Origin: Acinetobacter apis
Lineage (GTDB): Bacteria > Pseudomonadota > Gammaproteobacteria > Pseudomonadales > Moraxellaceae
Direction: 5' to 3'
Assembly: GCF_900197575.1 (NCBI RefSeq)
Contig: NZ_FZLN01000002.1
Coordinates: 1-64,000 of the forward strand
DNA: 64,000 nucleotides
In this document: positions 26,045 through 36,928 of the stretch, piece after piece
Numbering within the stretch: the first letter of the stretch is position 1
Layout of the letters: the number at the start of each line of letters is the position of its first letter
Notes under the pieces: generated by a model
What the model was told of the DNA's origin: nothing
Seen by the model: the letters and a program-made list of their open reading frames with translations, nothing else
The model's database searches: none
Program-made: the position numbers and the translations under genes

Positions 26045-26113
26045 CATTAAATTTCTTAAGGAGCGGATATTAACTCAATTCACCTACTTAAATCAACAGT
26101 CTAAGTTAGATTA

Positions 26114-26230
26114 TTAACCTTGACGCTGTTTATGACGAGGTTCTGCGTTACAAATTACGCGGATAACCCCATTACGACGGATAACTTTACAGCTACCACA
26201 GATTTTCTTTACAGAAGCTTGTACTTTCAT
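26114..26230 (-). CDS. rpmJ: 50S ribosomal protein L36
   Basis: L36 (38 aa). [14 protein letters not shown] with C11, C14, C27 and H32 forms a complete zinc ribbon, so this is the zinc-binding (C+) form. It sits 20 bp after secY and closes the spc operon, as in E. coli. Confidence 0.96.
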   Translation of the reverse strand: MKVQASVKKICGSCKVIRRNGVIRVICNAEPRHKQRQG

Positions 26231-26250
26231 GATGAAACCTCTAAGTGCGC

Positions 26251-27609
26251 TTATCCCTTAGGATGAGCTGTCGTTTTTTTCATCAATGTTTGATTGTCAT
26301 ATTGGTGAGATGTTAAATGCGATTGTAATTGAGCCATGAAATCCATCACAACAACCACAACAATTAACAATGATGTTCCACCAACATCCATTGTCATGCC
26401 AAAAATATTTTGTAATAGCATTGGCATTAAACAAATGATGGTAATATAAATTGCACCAATAAACGTCAAACGATTGAGAATATGATCTAAATAACGAGCT
26501 GTTTGCTCCCCTGGGCGTATACCAGGCACATACGCTCCACTACGTTTTAAATTCTCTGAAACTTCTTTTGGGCTAAACATGAGCGCAGTATAAAAGTAAC
26601 AAAAGAAAATAATTAAAGCAGCAAAGAGTATTAAATACAAACTATGTCCAGGCGATAAAACCAGCGCTAAATCTTGTAATGCACGCTTAACAAAGCCAGC
26701 ATTAGGATCTGCACTGCCAACCCACTGTCCTAAACTCGCAGGAAATAATAAAAGCGAGCTTGCAAAAATAGCAGGGATCACACCTGCCATATTAATCTTT
26801 AACGGTAAGTGTGTTTGCTGTGCAGTAAATACACGACGACCCTGTTGTTTTTGCGCATAATTTACAGCAATACGACGTTGTGCTTTTTCAATAAACACAA
26901 TCGCCACTAATACTGCGAGTGCAATTAAAACCATTGCAACAAGTCCAATCAAGCTTGTTTGACCATTTTCAATTCCAGAGAATGATTGCAATACCAAGTT
27001 TGGTAAATTTGCAACAATCCCTGCAAAAATAATCATTGAGATACCATTACCAACACCACGTTCGGTAATTTGTTCTCCAAGCCACATTAGGAACATTGTT
27101 CCTGCAATTAAAGAGGTCACAGCAGGAATATAAAATGCCAAACCAGAAGTCAGGGTAATACCCTGACCTATTAATCCAGCACACATCCCTGTTGCTTGCA
27201 CAATGGCTAATACCAAGGTGCCTTGACGTGTATATTGATTAATTTTACGCTTACCCTGCTCGCCTTCTTTTTTCAAAGCTTCGAGTGAAGGAATCACTGT
27301 CGACATTAACTGCACGATAATTGATGCAGAGATATACGGCATAATTCCTAAAGCAAGAATAGACATTCTTTGCAATGCACCACCTGAGAATGTATTAAAC
27401 AAACCGAGAATAGTACCTTGGTTTGCGTTAAACAGTTGCTCAAGTGCTGCATTATTAATGCCAGGTACGGGAATATGCGATCCTAGTCGAAAAACCAATA
27501 ACGCACAGATCAGAAAGACCATGCGACGAATGATTTCACGATATTTCACATGAAACGGTTGGTTTTTCATCATGTGGACATGACTTGAAGAACTAGGAGA
27601 CATAGACAC
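26251..27609 (-). CDS. secY: preprotein translocase subunit SecY
   Basis: Central channel of the Sec translocon (452 aa, ten transmembrane helices) that passes unfolded proteins through or into the inner membrane with SecE, SecG and SecA. The family motifs GSHIPVPGI, the plug region and [20 protein letters not shown] are intact. The start is probably the GTG at 27609, which has GAGGAG 9 nt upstream inside the end of rplO; the ATG at 27603 is 15 nt away. It lies 6 bp after rplO. Confidence 0.96.
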   Translation of the reverse strand: MSMSPSSSSHVHMMKNQPFHVKYREIIRRMVFLICALLVFRLGSHIPVPGINNAALEQLFNANQGTILGLFNTFSGGALQRMSILALGIMPYISASIIVQLMSTVIPSLEALKKEGEQGKRKINQYTRQGTLVLAIVQATGMCAGLIGQGITLTSGLAFYIPAVTSLIAGTMFLMWLGEQITERGVGNGISMIIFAGIVANLPNLVLQSFSGIENGQTSLIGLVAMVLIALAVLVAIVFIEKAQRRIAVNYAQKQQGRRVFTAQQTHLPLKINMAGVIPAIFASSLLLFPASLGQWVGSADPNAGFVKRALQDLALVLSPGHSLYLILFAALIIFFCYFYTALMFSPKEVSENLKRSGAYVPGIRPGEQTARYLDHILNRLTFIGAIYITIICLMPMLLQNIFGMTMDVGGTSLLIVVVVVMDFMAQLQSHLTSHQYDNQTLMKKTTAHPKG

Positions 27610-27615
27610 TCGTAT

Positions 27616-28056
27616 TTACTCCTCGACTTTACCGCCAGCAGCTTCAACAGCAGCTTTAGCGCCTTTAGTCAAAGCAACACCTTTGACAGTGAATGCACGA
27701 GTAACTTCACCAGAAAGCACAATGCGCGCGCGTGTTTTATCACGACGTACAACGTTAGCTGCTTTCAAAGTTTCTAGGCTAACAATGTCGCCTTCCACTT
27801 TATTTAATTCAGAAACACGAACTTCAGCAGTTTTTAGAGCCAATTGACTTGTAAAACCGAATTTAGGTAAACGACGATAAATCGCTGTTTGACCACCTTC
27901 AAAGCCTGGGCGTACGCCACCGCTTTTACGTGATTTTTGACCTTTTACACCGCGACCACCAGTCTTACCAACACCAGAACCAATACCACGGCCCAAGCGA
28001 CGGTGTTCACGTTTTGCACCTTCTGCAGGTGATAATTCATTTAAACGCAGAGTCAT
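27616..28056 (-). CDS. rplO: 50S ribosomal protein L15
   Basis: L15 (146 aa). The glycine/arginine-rich N-terminal extension ([15 protein letters not shown], about 22-36) threads into 23S rRNA. Its last codons carry the Shine-Dalgarno for secY, so the two are translationally coupled. Confidence 0.97.
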   Translation of the reverse strand: MTLRLNELSPAEGAKREHRRLGRGIGSGVGKTGGRGVKGQKSRKSGGVRPGFEGGQTAIYRRLPKFGFTSQLALKTAEVRVSELNKVEGDIVSLETLKAANVVRRDKTRARIVLSGEVTRAFTVKGVALTKGAKAAVEAAGGKVEE

Positions 28057-28059
28057 GGT

Positions 28060-28236
28060 TTATTCCTCTACACTAACCATATAGTAGACTTGATTGATCA
28101 TACCACGGTTAGAAGGAGTATCTTGCACTTCTACAGTATGACCGATACGACGCAGACCTAGACCTTGTAGGCAAAGTTTGTGATTTTTCAAACGATGCGA
28201 AGAAGATTTAGTCTGGGTAACTTTAATCGTTTTCAT
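28060..28236 (-). CDS. rpmD: 50S ribosomal protein L30
   Basis: L30 (58 aa), start [15 protein letters not shown], ending in MVSVEE. Length matches E. coli L30 (59 aa). It lies between rpsE (6 bp) and rplO (3 bp) in the spc operon. Confidence 0.96.
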   Translation of the reverse strand: MKTIKVTQTKSSSHRLKNHKLCLQGLGLRRIGHTVEVQDTPSNRGMINQVYYMVSVEE

Positions 28237-28242
28237 GATTGA

Positions 28243-28740
28243 TTACCCTTGAATTTCTGCTACTGTTTTACCACGTTTCGCAGCGACTTTCTCAGGAGAA
28301 GTCATATCACGCAGACCATTAAAAGTCGCGTTAACTACGTTAGCAGCATTAGTAGAACCATAACATTTAGCAAGTACGTTGTGTACACCTGCAGCTTCTA
28401 AAACAGCGCGCATTGCACCACCGGCAATAACACCTGTACCTTCAGAGGCAGGTTGCATGTAAACACGGCTTGCACCATGACGAGCATTCACAGGGTGTTG
28501 TAATGTATTTCCACTAAGATCTACAGTAATCATGTTACGACGAGCAGCTTCCAAAGCTTTAGAGATTGCAGCTGGAACTTCACGTGCTTTACCACGACCA
28601 AAACCCACGCGACCGTTACCATCACCTACCACAGTTAATGCTGTGAAAGAGAAAATACGACCACCTTTTACAACTTTGGCTACACGATCAACGGCAACCA
28701 GCTTCTCAACGAGACCTTCGTTTTGTTCAACTTTCGCCAT
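28243..28740 (-). CDS. rpsE: 30S ribosomal protein S5
   Basis: S5 (165 aa), involved in decoding accuracy and mRNA helicase activity at the entry tunnel. The double-stranded RNA-binding fold contains [20 protein letters not shown]. Spectinomycin resistance in other species maps to the loop near [12 protein letters not shown], which looks wild type. Confidence 0.97.
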   Translation of the reverse strand: MAKVEQNEGLVEKLVAVDRVAKVVKGGRIFSFTALTVVGDGNGRVGFGRGKAREVPAAISKALEAARRNMITVDLSGNTLQHPVNARHGASRVYMQPASEGTGVIAGGAMRAVLEAAGVHNVLAKCYGSTNAANVVNATFNGLRDMTSPEKVAAKRGKTVAEIQG

Positions 28741-28742
28741 GA

Positions 28743-29093
28743 TTAGAACTCCAAGCCGCTTTCACGAGCAGCATCAGCTAAAGCTTTGATACGACCATGA
28801 TATTTAAAACCAGAACGATCAAATGCAACTTTAGTTACACCAGCCGCTTTAGCGCGTTCTGCAATCAAAGCACCAACTGCGGTCGCTGCTTTAATATTAC
28901 CTGTTGTATCGCTACGTAAAGAGGCATCTAAAGTAGAAGCTTGCGCTAATACTTTGCCACCATCTGCAGAGATAACTTGAGCATAGATGTGACGCGGTGT
29001 GCGGTTGACACACAGGCGAGTCGCACCCAATGCACGAATGTGCAAACGTGTGCTTTTTGCACGACGTAAACGGGATTGTTTCTTTTCGTTCAT
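28743..29093 (-). CDS. rplR: 50S ribosomal protein L18
   Basis: L18 (116 aa), a 5S rRNA binder. The basic N-terminus [13 protein letters not shown] and the [22 protein letters not shown] end are diagnostic once split at a turn. It follows rplF by 14 bp and overlaps no neighbour. Confidence 0.97.
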   Translation of the reverse strand: MNEKKQSRLRRAKSTRLHIRALGATRLCVNRTPRHIYAQVISADGGKVLAQASTLDASLRSDTTGNIKAATAVGALIAERAKAAGVTKVAFDRSGFKYHGRIKALADAARESGLEF

Positions 29094-29107
29094 AAGAACC
29101 TCGCGCC

Positions 29108-29641
29108 CTATTTCTTCTTAGCTTCTTTACGAAGAATAACTTCATCCGAATAGCGAACACCTTTACCTTTATATGGTTCAGGAGAACGGTATGCACGAAT
29201 GTTAGCAGCCACTTGACCTAACAGTTGTTTGTTTGCTGATTTCAGCAAAATTTCTGTTGGCGTTGGTGTTTCTGCAGTTACACCTTCAGGTAATGGGTAG
29301 TCAATTGGATGTGAAAAACCTAAGTTTAAGTTCACAACATTGCCTTTAATGGCAGCTTTATAACCAACACCTACTAATTGTAGTTTGCGTTCAAAGCCGT
29401 CACTAACACCCTTAACAAGATTATTTAATACAGCGCGAGCAGTACCAGCTTGCATCCAAGCATCTTGCGAGTTTTTAACTGGAGCAAGTTGAAGTTTACC
29501 TTCTTCCTGTTTTAGCTCGACCAGCGCATGCAGGGTGAAAGACAAAGTACCTTTAGTGCCTTTCACTTCGACCTGCCGGCCGTTCTGAGTAACTGCTACA
29601 CCATTAGGTACAGTTACTGGGGCTTTAGCCACACGAGACAT
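29108..29641 (-). CDS. rplF: 50S ribosomal protein L6
   Basis: L6 (177 aa), near the sarcin-ricin loop and the GTPase centre. It has two related alpha/beta domains and ends with the signature [10 protein letters not shown]. It follows rpsH by 13 bp. Confidence 0.97.
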   Translation of the reverse strand: MSRVAKAPVTVPNGVAVTQNGRQVEVKGTKGTLSFTLHALVELKQEEGKLQLAPVKNSQDAWMQAGTARAVLNNLVKGVSDGFERKLQLVGVGYKAAIKGNVVNLNLGFSHPIDYPLPEGVTAETPTPTEILLKSANKQLLGQVAANIRAYRSPEPYKGKGVRYSDEVILRKEAKKK

Positions 29642-29654
29642 GAGGAATCACCTA

Positions 29655-30050
29655 TTAAGAAACAAAAGCAATAACTTCACCACCGATGCCCGCAGCACGT
29701 GCAGCGCGATCAGTCATGATGCCTTTGCTTGTAGAAACAATTGCAATACCTAAACCTTGCTTAACGCTAGGTAGTTTATCTTTACCACGATACTGACGTA
29801 GACCTGGACGGCTTACGCGTTTCACAGTTTCGATAACTGGTTTGCCTTCAAAATATTTTAGGGTAATAGTCAAAGTAGCTTTGCCTTCATTATCAGCAAC
29901 TTCTACATTTGAAACATAACCTTCTTGCTCTAAAACGTTTGCAATCGAAACTTTTAAATTAGAGCTTGGCATAGACACAGTGTGTTTTTTTGCCATTTGT
30001 GCGTTACGAACACGTGTTAGCATGTCGGCAACGGTATCTTGCATACTCAT
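29655..30050 (-). CDS. rpsH: 30S ribosomal protein S8
   Basis: S8 (131 aa), a primary 16S binder; in E. coli it represses the spc operon by binding the rplE region of the m[19 protein letters not shown] and [10 protein letters not shown] are family markers. It lies 11 bp after rpsN. Confidence 0.97.
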   Translation of the reverse strand: MSMQDTVADMLTRVRNAQMAKKHTVSMPSSNLKVSIANVLEQEGYVSNVEVADNEGKATLTITLKYFEGKPVIETVKRVSRPGLRQYRGKDKLPSVKQGLGIAIVSTSKGIMTDRAARAAGIGGEVIAFVS

Positions 30051-30061
30051 ATAGTCGCCCC

Positions 30062-30367
30062 TTACCAGCTAGCTTTCACAACGCCAGGTACATCACCTTG
30101 CATTACTGTATCACGTAATTTGTTACGGCTTAGACCGAACTTACGGAAGTAACCATGAGGGCGACCTGTTAAACCACAACGGTTGCGAAGACGTACTGGA
30201 GATGCATTACGTGGCAATGCTTGTAATTTTAGCATTGCTTCGAAACGTTCTTCGTCACTTGCGTTTACATTTGCAATTACTGCCTTTAATTCAGCACGTT
30301 TTGCAGCAAACTTAGCAACTGTTTTTTCGCGTTTTAATTCGCGATTAACCATACCTTTCTTAGCCAT
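30062..30367 (-). CDS. rpsN: 30S ribosomal protein S14
   Basis: S14 (101 aa), the long zinc-free form. Only one cysteine ([21 protein letters not shown] split here as a family motif) is present and there is no CxxC pair. It lies in the 30S head. It follows rplE by 9 bp. Confidence 0.97.
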   Translation of the reverse strand: MAKKGMVNRELKREKTVAKFAAKRAELKAVIANVNASDEERFEAMLKLQALPRNASPVRLRNRCGLTGRPHGYFRKFGLSRNKLRDTVMQGDVPGVVKASW

Positions 30368-30376
30368 ATCGACCTC

Positions 30377-30913
30377 TTATTTGAACGGAAAGCCAAATGA
30401 ACGCATAAGCGCACGGCCTTCGTCATCGGTGCGAGCAGTCGTAGTAACAGTAATATCCATACCACGAATACGATCAATCTTGTCAAAATCGATTTCAGGG
30501 AAAACGATTTGCTCTTTCAAGCCCAAAGAATAGTTTCCACGACCATCAAATGATTTTGAAGAAAAACCACGGAAGTCACGAATACGAGGGATTGCAATAG
30601 AGATCAAACGGTCTAAGAATTCGTACATTTGCTCGCCACGTAATGTAACTTTACATCCGATCGGCCAACCATCACGGATTTTAAAACCAGCGATTGATTT
30701 GCGAGCAAGCGTAAGTACTGGTTTCTGACCTGCAATAAGTTGCATATCAGAAAGTGCGCCATCTAATAATTTCTTATCAGCAGCAGCAGCACCTACACCC
30801 ATATTGAGCGTAATTTTAGTAATGCGTGGAATTTCCATCACATTTTTTAGACCAAGTTCTTCTTGTAACTTTGCCTTGAGCTCTTCATTGTAGCGTGTTT
30901 TAAGTCTGGCCAT
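30377..30913 (-). CDS. rplE: 50S ribosomal protein L5
   Basis: L5 (178 aa), binds 5S rRNA and contacts the P-site tRNA. I start at ATG 30913 ([13 protein letters not shown]), as in the family, since the ORF upstream to 30973 would overlap rplX. The motif KITLNMGVG and the end [12 protein letters not shown] are diagnostic. In E. coli the start region of this gene is the S8 control target. Confidence 0.97.
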   Translation of the reverse strand: MARLKTRYNEELKAKLQEELGLKNVMEIPRITKITLNMGVGAAAADKKLLDGALSDMQLIAGQKPVLTLARKSIAGFKIRDGWPIGCKVTLRGEQMYEFLDRLISIAIPRIRDFRGFSSKSFDGRGNYSLGLKEQIVFPEIDFDKIDRIRGMDITVTTTARTDDEGRALMRSFGFPFK

Positions 30914-30929
30914 AGCCTGTGTCAACCTA

Positions 30930-31250
30930 TTACTTTGCTGCCGCCACTGATTCACCGTTTGACTTGTAAACACGCGTTTTCACGCCGTTTTCGTCATACT
31001 GGTAACCAATACGGTCAGCCTTTTGGGTTGTAGCGTTTAATATTGCCACGTTAGAAATATGAAGCGCAGCCTCTTGAGTCACGATACCACCTTCGGTACC
31101 AGTTGCTCGGTTTGGCTTTTGATGCTTCTTCACTAAATTAAGGCCTTCAACCTTAATGCGGTCTTCTGAAACAGACAAAACAGTGCCCTGTTTGCCTTTT
31201 TCTTTACCTGCGATCACAACAATTTGATCGCCTTTTCTGATTTTAGCCAT
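30930..31250 (-). CDS. rplX: 50S ribosomal protein L24
   Basis: L24 (106 aa), an assembly initiator at the exit tunnel. A KOW motif is present ([19 protein letters not shown]). It follows rplN by 10 bp. Confidence 0.97.
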   Translation of the reverse strand: MAKIRKGDQIVVIAGKEKGKQGTVLSVSEDRIKVEGLNLVKKHQKPNRATGTEGGIVTQEAALHISNVAILNATTQKADRIGYQYDENGVKTRVYKSNGESVAAAK

Positions 31251-31260
31251 GATTGCCTCT

Positions 31261-31629
31261 TTATAGAACTTCAGGAGCTAATGAAATAATCTTCATAAAC
31301 TGTTCAGTACGAAGTTCACGAGTCACTGGTCCAAAGATACGAGTCGCAATCGGTGCTTTATTGTTGTTCAACAAAACAGCAGCATTGTCATCAAAACGGA
31401 TCACAGAACCATCTTGGCGACGAATACCAAACTTTGTACGTACAACAACTGCATTCATCACGTCGCCTTTTTTAACACGACCACGTGGGATTGCTTCTTT
31501 TACAGTAACTTTAATTATATCGCCAACTGAAGCATAACGACGGTGTGAACCACCAAGTACTTTAATACATTGTACGCGGCGTGCACCACTGTTGTCTGCT
31601 ACGTCAAGCATAGTTTCGGTTTGAATCAT
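31261..31629 (-). CDS. rplN: 50S ribosomal protein L14
   Basis: L14 (122 aa), at the subunit interface. I start at ATG 31629 ([18 protein letters not shown]), preceded by GGAG. It is the first gene of the spc operon in E. coli; here a long hairpin (31649-31706) separates it from rpsQ, the S10/spc boundary. Confidence 0.97.
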   Translation of the reverse strand: MIQTETMLDVADNSGARRVQCIKVLGGSHRRYASVGDIIKVTVKEAIPRGRVKKGDVMNAVVVRTKFGIRRQDGSVIRFDDNAAVLLNNNKAPIATRIFGPVTRELRTEQFMKIISLAPEVL

Positions 31630-31648
31630 TGCCCTACTCCAAAACCGA

Positions 31649-31706
31649 GCATCACCGGTCACAATTTCGAAAGACGCATAGCGTACTTGAAATTGACCGA
31701 TGATGC
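31649..31706 (-). other. long hairpin at the S10/spc operon boundary
   Basis: The arms 31649-31668 and 31689-31706 pair over 18 positions in the minus-strand RNA (outer sequence GCATCA.CGGTC..AATTTC), with one G-U pair and a 2-nt bulge. A 4-bp inner stem (ACGC/GCGT) lies in the loop. It occupies most of the 92-bp rplN-rpsQ gap and ends about 10 nt before the rplN ribosome binding site. There is no T-run, so processing or regulation is more likely than termination. Confidence 0.6.
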
Positions 31707-31721
31707 AACAAGAACGTCTAT

Positions 31722-31979
31722 TTACTCAACAGCTGCTTCAACTACTTCCACTAAAGTCCATGCTTTAGTTTTAGAAATTGGGCGGCTTTCTTTAATGGTT
31801 ACAACATCGCCAACTTTAGCAACATTGTTCTCATCATGAGCGTGTAATTTTGTTGAACGGCGGATTGATTTGCCATACAACGGGTGTTGAACGCGGCGTT
31901 CGATAAGCACAACAATAGATTTTTCCATTTTGTCGCTTACAACCTTGCCGGTTAACGTGCGGACTATATTTTCACTCAT
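31722..31979 (-). CDS. rpsQ: 30S ribosomal protein S17
   Basis: S17 (85 aa), OB-fold 16S binder. Family markers are [14 protein letters not shown] and [16 protein letters not shown]. Its start overlaps the rpmC stop by 4 bp (ATGA), indicating coupling. It is the last gene of the S10 set. Confidence 0.97.
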   Translation of the reverse strand: MSENIVRTLTGKVVSDKMEKSIVVLIERRVQHPLYGKSIRRSTKLHAHDENNVAKVGDVVTIKESRPISKTKAWTLVEVVEAAVE

Positions 31980-32173
31980 TGTCCGTTCCCCTGTTTTTCG
32001 GTGAGGAGTGTCTTAACACGAGCAACTGTTTTACGAGCAACTTGCACTTCGTGCGTTTTGCCCAGTTGACCGGTTGCTTTTGCCATACGAAGACGGAATT
32101 GATTAAGCTGTGTTTCATCAAGAATAGCTTGCAATTCCTCTACCGATTTTTCGCGTAGATCATTAGTTTTCAT
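31976..32173 (-). CDS. rpmC: 50S ribosomal protein L29
   Basis: L29 (65 aa), two-helix protein near the tunnel exit. [15 protein letters not shown] is diagnostic. It overlaps rpsQ by 4 bp and rplP by 1 bp, so the three are translationally coupled. Confidence 0.97.
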   Translation of the reverse strand: MKTNDLREKSVEELQAILDETQLNQFRLRMAKATGQLGKTHEVQVARKTVARVKTLLTEKQGNGQ

Positions 32174-32586
32174 TACATCACCGTCCGATTCACGATAGCA
32201 GTTTTAAACGGAAGTTTAGCTGCTGCTAAAGCAAATGCTTCACGCGCTAATTCTTCGCTTACACCTTCCATCTCGTAAAGGATCTTACCTGGTTTGATTT
32301 CACAAACCCAATATTCCACACTACCTTTACCTTTACCCATACGCACTTCTAAAGGCTTTTGAGTAATTGGTTTGTCTGGGAATACACGGATAAAGATTTT
32401 ACCACCACGTTTTACGCGACGGCTAATTGTACGACGTGCAGCTTCAATTTGACGCGCAGTCATACGACCACGTTCAACTGATTTAAGTGCAATCGTACCA
32501 AATGATACAGTACTTCCGCGGTGTGCAAGACCTGTGTTACGGCCTTTTTGCAGTTTACGGAATTTTGTACGTTTCGGTTGCAACAT
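32173..32586 (-). CDS. rplP: 50S ribosomal protein L16
   Basis: L16 (137 aa), close to the A-site and needed for peptidyl transfer. [17 protein letters not shown] is diagnostic, and the arginine equivalent to E. coli R81 (target of hydroxylase RoxA) falls in the [11 protein letters not shown] region. It lies 3 bp after rpsC and overlaps rpmC by 1 bp. Confidence 0.97.
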   Translation of the reverse strand: MLQPKRTKFRKLQKGRNTGLAHRGSTVSFGTIALKSVERGRMTARQIEAARRTISRRVKRGGKIFIRVFPDKPITQKPLEVRMGKGKGSVEYWVCEIKPGKILYEMEGVSEELAREAFALAAAKLPFKTAIVNRTVM

Positions 32587-32589
32587 GAA

Positions 32590-33345
32590 TTATTCTCCTT
32601 TAGCAGTAGAACGATCATTGCGACGACCACGACGCTCTTGACCTTCACCGCCACGACCACGACCGCGTTTCGCTGGACGATCTTCTTGTGGTGCTGGGTT
32701 CATGACTTGCTTCATGCCGCCCAAGATTTCACCACGGAAAATCCAAACTTTAACACCAATCGTACCGTAAGTCGTTTCAGCACGTACAGGAGCATAATCG
32801 ATGTCCGCACGTAATGTATGTAAAGGTACACGACCTTCACGATACCATTCTGTACGAGCGATTTCAGCGCCACCTAGACGGCCAGAAACTTCAACTTTGA
32901 TCCCTTTCGCACCAGCACGCATTGAGTTTTGAACTGCACGCTTCATTGCACGACGGAACATTACACGCTTTTCAAGTTGAGATGCAATTGCATCAGCAAC
33001 TAAACGAGCGTCTAAGTCTGGACGATCAATTTCGTTGATGCTGACTTGCGCAGGAATACCCATGATTGCAGTTAATTCGCGCTGTAATTTCTCAATATCT
33101 TCGCCTTTCTTACCAATAACGATACCTGGGCGAGCAGTGCTAATAGTCACTTTTGCTGCGCCTGTAGGGCGTTCGATAAGAATTTTGCTGATCATCGCGC
33201 TTTTAAGTTTTTTATTTAAAAACTCACGAACTTGAAGATCTTTTAATAAATATTCAGAATATTGTTTCGGACTCGCATACCAATTAGCGTTATGACGTTT
33301 CACAACACCTAGGCGGATACCGATTGGATGAACCTTCTGACCCAT
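32590..33345 (-). CDS. rpsC: 30S ribosomal protein S3, Arg/Gly-rich tail
   Basis: S3 (251 aa), head protein with helicase role at the mRNA entry. The type-2 KH domain carries [14 protein letters not shown]. Residues about 220-251 form an Arg/Gly-rich tail ([19 protein letters not shown]), longer than the Lys-rich E. coli end (233 aa). It follows rplV by 1 bp. Confidence 0.97.
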   Translation of the reverse strand: MGQKVHPIGIRLGVVKRHNANWYASPKQYSEYLLKDLQVREFLNKKLKSAMISKILIERPTGAAKVTISTARPGIVIGKKGEDIEKLQRELTAIMGIPAQVSINEIDRPDLDARLVADAIASQLEKRVMFRRAMKRAVQNSMRAGAKGIKVEVSGRLGGAEIARTEWYREGRVPLHTLRADIDYAPVRAETTYGTIGVKVWIFRGEILGGMKQVMNPAPQEDRPAKRGRGRGGEGQERRGRRNDRSTAKGE

Positions 33346-33346
33346 A

Positions 33347-33679
33347 TCAAACTCCTACCTTAACAGTGATGTGACAAGTACGCTTAGTGATACGATCCGC
33401 ACGACCTTTCGCACGTGGCATAATACGTTTCAGGCTCACACCTTCATCAACATAGATTGTTGATACTTTTAAGTCGTCAACATCTAAGCTGTTATTATGC
33501 TCAGCATTTGCAATTGCAGACTCAAGCGCTTTTTTCACTAAAACTGCAGCTTTTTTGTTGCTGAAGTTTAAGATATCAAGTGCACGTGCAACTGATTTGC
33601 CACGGATTAGATCAGCCACTAAACGTGTCTTTTGTGCCGAGATAGCGGCACCGCGTAGTTTTGCAGTAACTTCCATCAT
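33347..33679 (-). CDS. rplV: 50S ribosomal protein L22
   Basis: L22 (110 aa), whose beta-hairpin lines the exit tunnel and is the site of macrolide-resistance mutations. The start is one of two adjacent ATGs (33679 or 33676, [10 protein letters not shown]); the ORF reaches 33763, but that would overlap rpsS. It lies 7 bp after rpsS. Confidence 0.96.
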   Translation of the reverse strand: MMEVTAKLRGAAISAQKTRLVADLIRGKSVARALDILNFSNKKAAVLVKKALESAIANAEHNNSLDVDDLKVSTIYVDEGVSLKRIMPRAKGRADRITKRTCHITVKVGV

Positions 33680-33686
33680 AGCACCC

Positions 33687-33962
33687 TTAACGTTTAGACT
33701 TCTTGTCAACACCGTGACCACGATAGGTACGGGTTGGCGCGAATTCACCGAGTTTGTGACCAACCATATGCTCAGAAATAATTACTGGAACATGGTTACG
33801 GCCATTATGAACAGAAATTGTTAAACCAACAAAGTCTGGGAGGATCATCGAACGACGAGACCAAGTTTTAATCGGCTTGCGAGTATTATTTGCAACAGCC
33901 GCTTCAATCTTAGCGAACAAGTGCGCATCGACGAATGGGCCTTTTTTCAATGAACGAGGCAT
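33687..33962 (-). CDS. rpsS: 30S ribosomal protein S19
   Basis: S19 (91 aa), 30S head partner of S13. [15 protein letters not shown] and [12 protein letters not shown] are diagnostic. It follows rplB by 20 bp. Confidence 0.97.
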   Translation of the reverse strand: MPRSLKKGPFVDAHLFAKIEAAVANNTRKPIKTWSRRSMILPDFVGLTISVHNGRNHVPVIISEHMVGHKLGEFAPTRTYRGHGVDKKSKR

Positions 33963-33982
33963 TAGTCAGATTCCTTTACTTG

Positions 33983-34807
33983 TTACTTAACGCGACGGTC
34001 GCGAATAATCATCTTAGTCGTACGCTTATTGGTACGTGTTTTGTACCCTTTCGCTTTTTGACCCCATGGGCTTACAGGTTGAATACCTTTATTACGCCCT
34101 TCACCACCACCATGTGGGTGGTCAACTGGGTTCATTGCCATACCACGTACGGTAGGACGAACACCACGCCAGCGTGAAGCACCAGCTTTACCAAGTGAGC
34201 GTAGGTTGCTTTCTTGGTTAGATACTTCACCAATTACAGCACGACATTCAACATGAACTTTACGCATCTCGCCTGAACGAAGACGAAGAATTGCATAAGA
34301 ACCGTCACGACCCAATAACTGAACTGAAGTACCTGCAGAACGAGCTAATTGCGCGCCTTTGCCGATTTTCAATTCAATATTATGTAGTGTTGAACCGATT
34401 GGCATGTTACGTAACGGTAAGCAGTTACCTGGACGAATTGGTGCATCGTTACCAGATTGTACTTTATCGCCAGCACGCAAGCCTTTAGGCGCAATAATGT
34501 ATCGACGTTCACCGTCAGCATATTTCAATAAAGCAATATGCGCTGTACGGTTAGGATCGTACTCAATACGTTCTACAGTTGCAGGAACACTATCTTTATT
34601 ACGTTTGAAATCGATAATACGATAGTTTTGTTTATGACCACCGCCTACATGGCGAGTAGTAATATGACCATTGTTATTACGGCCACCTGTTCTTTTTTTA
34701 CTTTCTACCAACGCAGCAAAAGGGCGGCCTTTGTACAAGTGATCATGAACCACTTTCTCTACAAAGCGACGTCCTGGAGACGTTGGCTTACATTTTTGAA
34801 TAGGCAT
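33983..34807 (-). CDS. rplB: 50S ribosomal protein L2
   Basis: L2 (274 aa), needed for subunit joining and peptidyl transferase activity. The conserved HPHGGGEGR, with the histidine important in E. coli (His229), lies near 228-237. The N-terminal OB and C-terminal SH3-like domains are intact. It follows rplW by 11 bp. Confidence 0.98.
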   Translation of the reverse strand: MPIQKCKPTSPGRRFVEKVVHDHLYKGRPFAALVESKKRTGGRNNNGHITTRHVGGGHKQNYRIIDFKRNKDSVPATVERIEYDPNRTAHIALLKYADGERRYIIAPKGLRAGDKVQSGNDAPIRPGNCLPLRNMPIGSTLHNIELKIGKGAQLARSAGTSVQLLGRDGSYAILRLRSGEMRKVHVECRAVIGEVSNQESNLRSLGKAGASRWRGVRPTVRGMAMNPVDHPHGGGEGRNKGIQPVSPWGQKAKGYKTRTNKRTTKMIIRDRRVK

Positions 34808-34818
34808 AATTCTCGTCC

Positions 34819-35139
34819 TTATTCCGCTGTGCTTTCAGCGGTATCGCCCAAGTCAGCCATTTCTACATCTTGGCCAGCTTTCAGGGTGACGTATGCTTTT
34901 TTAACATCAGAACGACGTCCTAATGTTTTACCAAAGCGTTTAGATTTACCTTTAGTGATTGTTGTATTTACTTTCACAACATCAACACCAAAAAGTTGTT
35001 CAACTGCTTTTTTGATTTCAAGCTTAGTCGCATTGATATCAACTTTAAACACTTGAACACCAGCAGTTTCGCCTAAAACTTGTGCTTTTTCTGAAAAAAC
35101 TGGTCCACGAAGGATTTGATAGATACGTTCGTTGTTCAT
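34819..35139 (-). CDS. rplW: 50S ribosomal protein L23
   Basis: L23 (106 aa), docking site for trigger factor and SRP at the tunnel exit. [14 protein letters not shown] matches the family start region. Its start overlaps the rplD stop by 4 bp, indicating coupling. Confidence 0.97.
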   Translation of the reverse strand: MNNERIYQILRGPVFSEKAQVLGETAGVQVFKVDINATKLEIKKAVEQLFGVDVVKVNTTITKGKSKRFGKTLGRRSDVKKAYVTLKAGQDVEMADLGDTAESTAE

Positions 35140-35738
35140 CCGAGTTCTACCTCAATTTTCTTAGCAGCAGCCACAGACATCACAACTTTATCAAACGCAA
35201 TCAAACTTACAGGATCGATTGTGCCTGCATCAACCACAGCAACGTGTGGAATGTTGCGTGCTGCAAGATACAAGTTTTCTTCAACCGCATCAGTCACGAT
35301 TAATGCACGTGGTGCATTTAATTCGCCAAGCTTTGCAATCAATTCTTTCGTTTTTGGTGCAGATACTTGAACATCTTCAACCAAAATTAAACGATCTTGG
35401 CGAACAAGTTCAGCTAAGATACATTGCATTGCACCGCGATACATTTTACGGTTAACTTTTTGAGACCAATCTTGTGGGCGAGCAGCAAAAGTTTTACCAC
35501 CACCTACCCAGATTGGGCTACGAATAGAGCCTGCACGAGCACGGCCAGTACCTTTTTGACGGAATGGTTTAATACCACCACCAGATACATCAGCACGTGA
35601 TTTTTGAGCACGAGAACCTTGACGACCACCTGCTAAATACGCAGTGACCACTTGGTGTACAAGTGCTTCATTGAATTCGCGTCCGAAAGCAACTTCAGAT
35701 AATTCAACAGCAGAGCCGGAAACAGTAGTTAAATTCAC
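35136..35738 (-). CDS. rplD: 50S ribosomal protein L4
   Basis: L4 (200 aa), with a tunnel-lining loop; in E. coli it is also the repressor of the S10 operon through the leader. I start at GTG 35738 ([13 protein letters not shown]), because AGGGGA precedes it by 5 nt; the ORF opens at a TTG (35753) that lies upstream of this site. The family core [15 protein letters not shown] is intact. Confidence 0.96.
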   Translation of the reverse strand: MNLTTVSGSAVELSEVAFGREFNEALVHQVVTAYLAGGRQGSRAQKSRADVSGGGIKPFRQKGTGRARAGSIRSPIWVGGGKTFAARPQDWSQKVNRKMYRGAMQCILAELVRQDRLILVEDVQVSAPKTKELIAKLGELNAPRALIVTDAVEENLYLAARNIPHVAVVDAGTIDPVSLIAFDKVVMSVAAAKKIEVELG

Positions 35739-35749
35739 GTTATTTCCCC

Positions 35750-36388
35750 TCAAGCCTTGATAGTAGGACGAAGAATCACGTCACCACCAGTTGCGCCAGG
35801 GATTGCACCTTTAACAACTACGATAGAACGTTCAGCATCGATAGATACAACTTCAAGACCTTGAACTGTAACGCGATCATCACCTAAGTGACCAGGCATT
35901 TTTTTGCCTTTAAATACGCGTCCAGGTGTTTGGTTTTGACCAGTAGAACCTACTGCACGGTGAGACAAAGAGTTACCATGAGTTGCGTCTTGCGTACGGA
36001 AATTCCAACGCTTAACACCACCTTGGAAACCTTTACCTTTTGATTGTCCAGTAATGTCAAGAATTTGACCTACTGTGAACAAATCTACTCCGATAGTTCC
36101 GCCAATTTCGCGACCTTCAAGCTCAGCTTCCGTTACACGGAATTCTTTCACTAAGCGACCAGCAGCAACGCTAGCTTTTGCAAAGTGACCTTTTTGAGCA
36201 TTTGTAACGCGTGATTCACGACGTTCGCCAGTAGTTACTTGAACAGCTTGATAACCATCAGTTTCAAGTGTTTTGATTTGAGTGATACGATTTGGATCAA
36301 CTTCAATCACTGTAACTGGCACAGAAACGCCGGCTTCTGTAAAGATACGGGTCATACCGCACTTACGACCGACTAAACCAATAGCCAT
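35750..36388 (-). CDS. rplC: 50S ribosomal protein L3
   Basis: L3 (212 aa), near the peptidyl transferase centre. The [15 protein letters not shown] stretch includes the glutamine that PrmB methylates in E. coli (Q150). The start at 36388 ([12 protein letters not shown]) follows the family; the ORF extends 12 codons further without support. Confidence 0.97.
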   Translation of the reverse strand: MAIGLVGRKCGMTRIFTEAGVSVPVTVIEVDPNRITQIKTLETDGYQAVQVTTGERRESRVTNAQKGHFAKASVAAGRLVKEFRVTEAELEGREIGGTIGVDLFTVGQILDITGQSKGKGFQGGVKRWNFRTQDATHGNSLSHRAVGSTGQNQTPGRVFKGKKMPGHLGDDRVTVQGLEVVSIDAERSIVVVKGAIPGATGGDVILRPTIKA

Positions 36389-36444
36389 GTGTGTAAACCT
36401 CTTAAAATGCGGCTTGATTAACAACGTTAATCAACCGACAAGCC

Positions 36445-36756
36445 TTATCCCAATGCGATCTGAACGTCAACACCAGCTGCTAAATCTAATTTCATCAATG
36501 CATCAACAGTTTTGTCTGTTGGTTGAACAATGTCGATTAAACGCTTGTAGGTGCGGATTTCATACTGATCACGCGCATCTTTGTTTACGTGCGGTGAAGT
36601 CAGAACGTTGAAGCGTTCGATGCGAGTAGGCATCGGGATTGGACCACACACTTGTGCACCAGTACGCTTTGCTGTTTCTACGATCTCTTGAGCAGATTGA
36701 TCAATCAGACGATGATCAAAAGACTTAAGACGGATACGGATTCTCTGGTTAGACAT
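36445..36756 (-). CDS. rpsJ: 30S ribosomal protein S10
   Basis: S10 (103 aa), 30S head protein and NusE, a partner in transcription antitermination. [19 protein letters not shown] and GPIPMPTR are diagnostic. It is the first gene of the supercluster, with GGAG 9-10 nt before the ATG and a leader of about 165 nt. The str genes (rpsL, rpsG, fusA, tuf) are not upstream here. Confidence 0.98.
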
Positions 36757-36922
36757 ACCAGTAAACTCCAAGCCAAATATGTAAAGAATCACCCATGACG
36801 CATCTCACCTATAGTTGGTAAGTGTCAAGGGTAGTGAAAATCACTAAGGTCATGATCGATGCCACGACTGTAACGATATGGGAGTATATATAATATTACT
36901 CACCACCCCTCTTATTCGAGGG
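36757..36922 (-). promoter_or_regulatory. S10 operon leader with several hairpins
   Basis: Transcribed region between the inferred start and rpsJ, about 165 nt, close to the 172-nt E. coli S10 leader. Visible stems in RNA order: CCCUC/GAGGG, GAGUA/UACUC, GUCGUG/CAUGAC (one G-U) and CUUACC/GGUGAG (one U-G). In E. coli the L4 protein binds such a leader and causes attenuation; whether it does here is not shown. Confidence 0.5.
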
Positions 36923-36928
36923 TCACTT

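Noticed and set aside
34538..35056. 172-codon ORF on the plus strand across rplB/rplW
   Set aside because: Antisense shadow of highly conserved ribosomal genes; no ribosome binding site or recognisable product.
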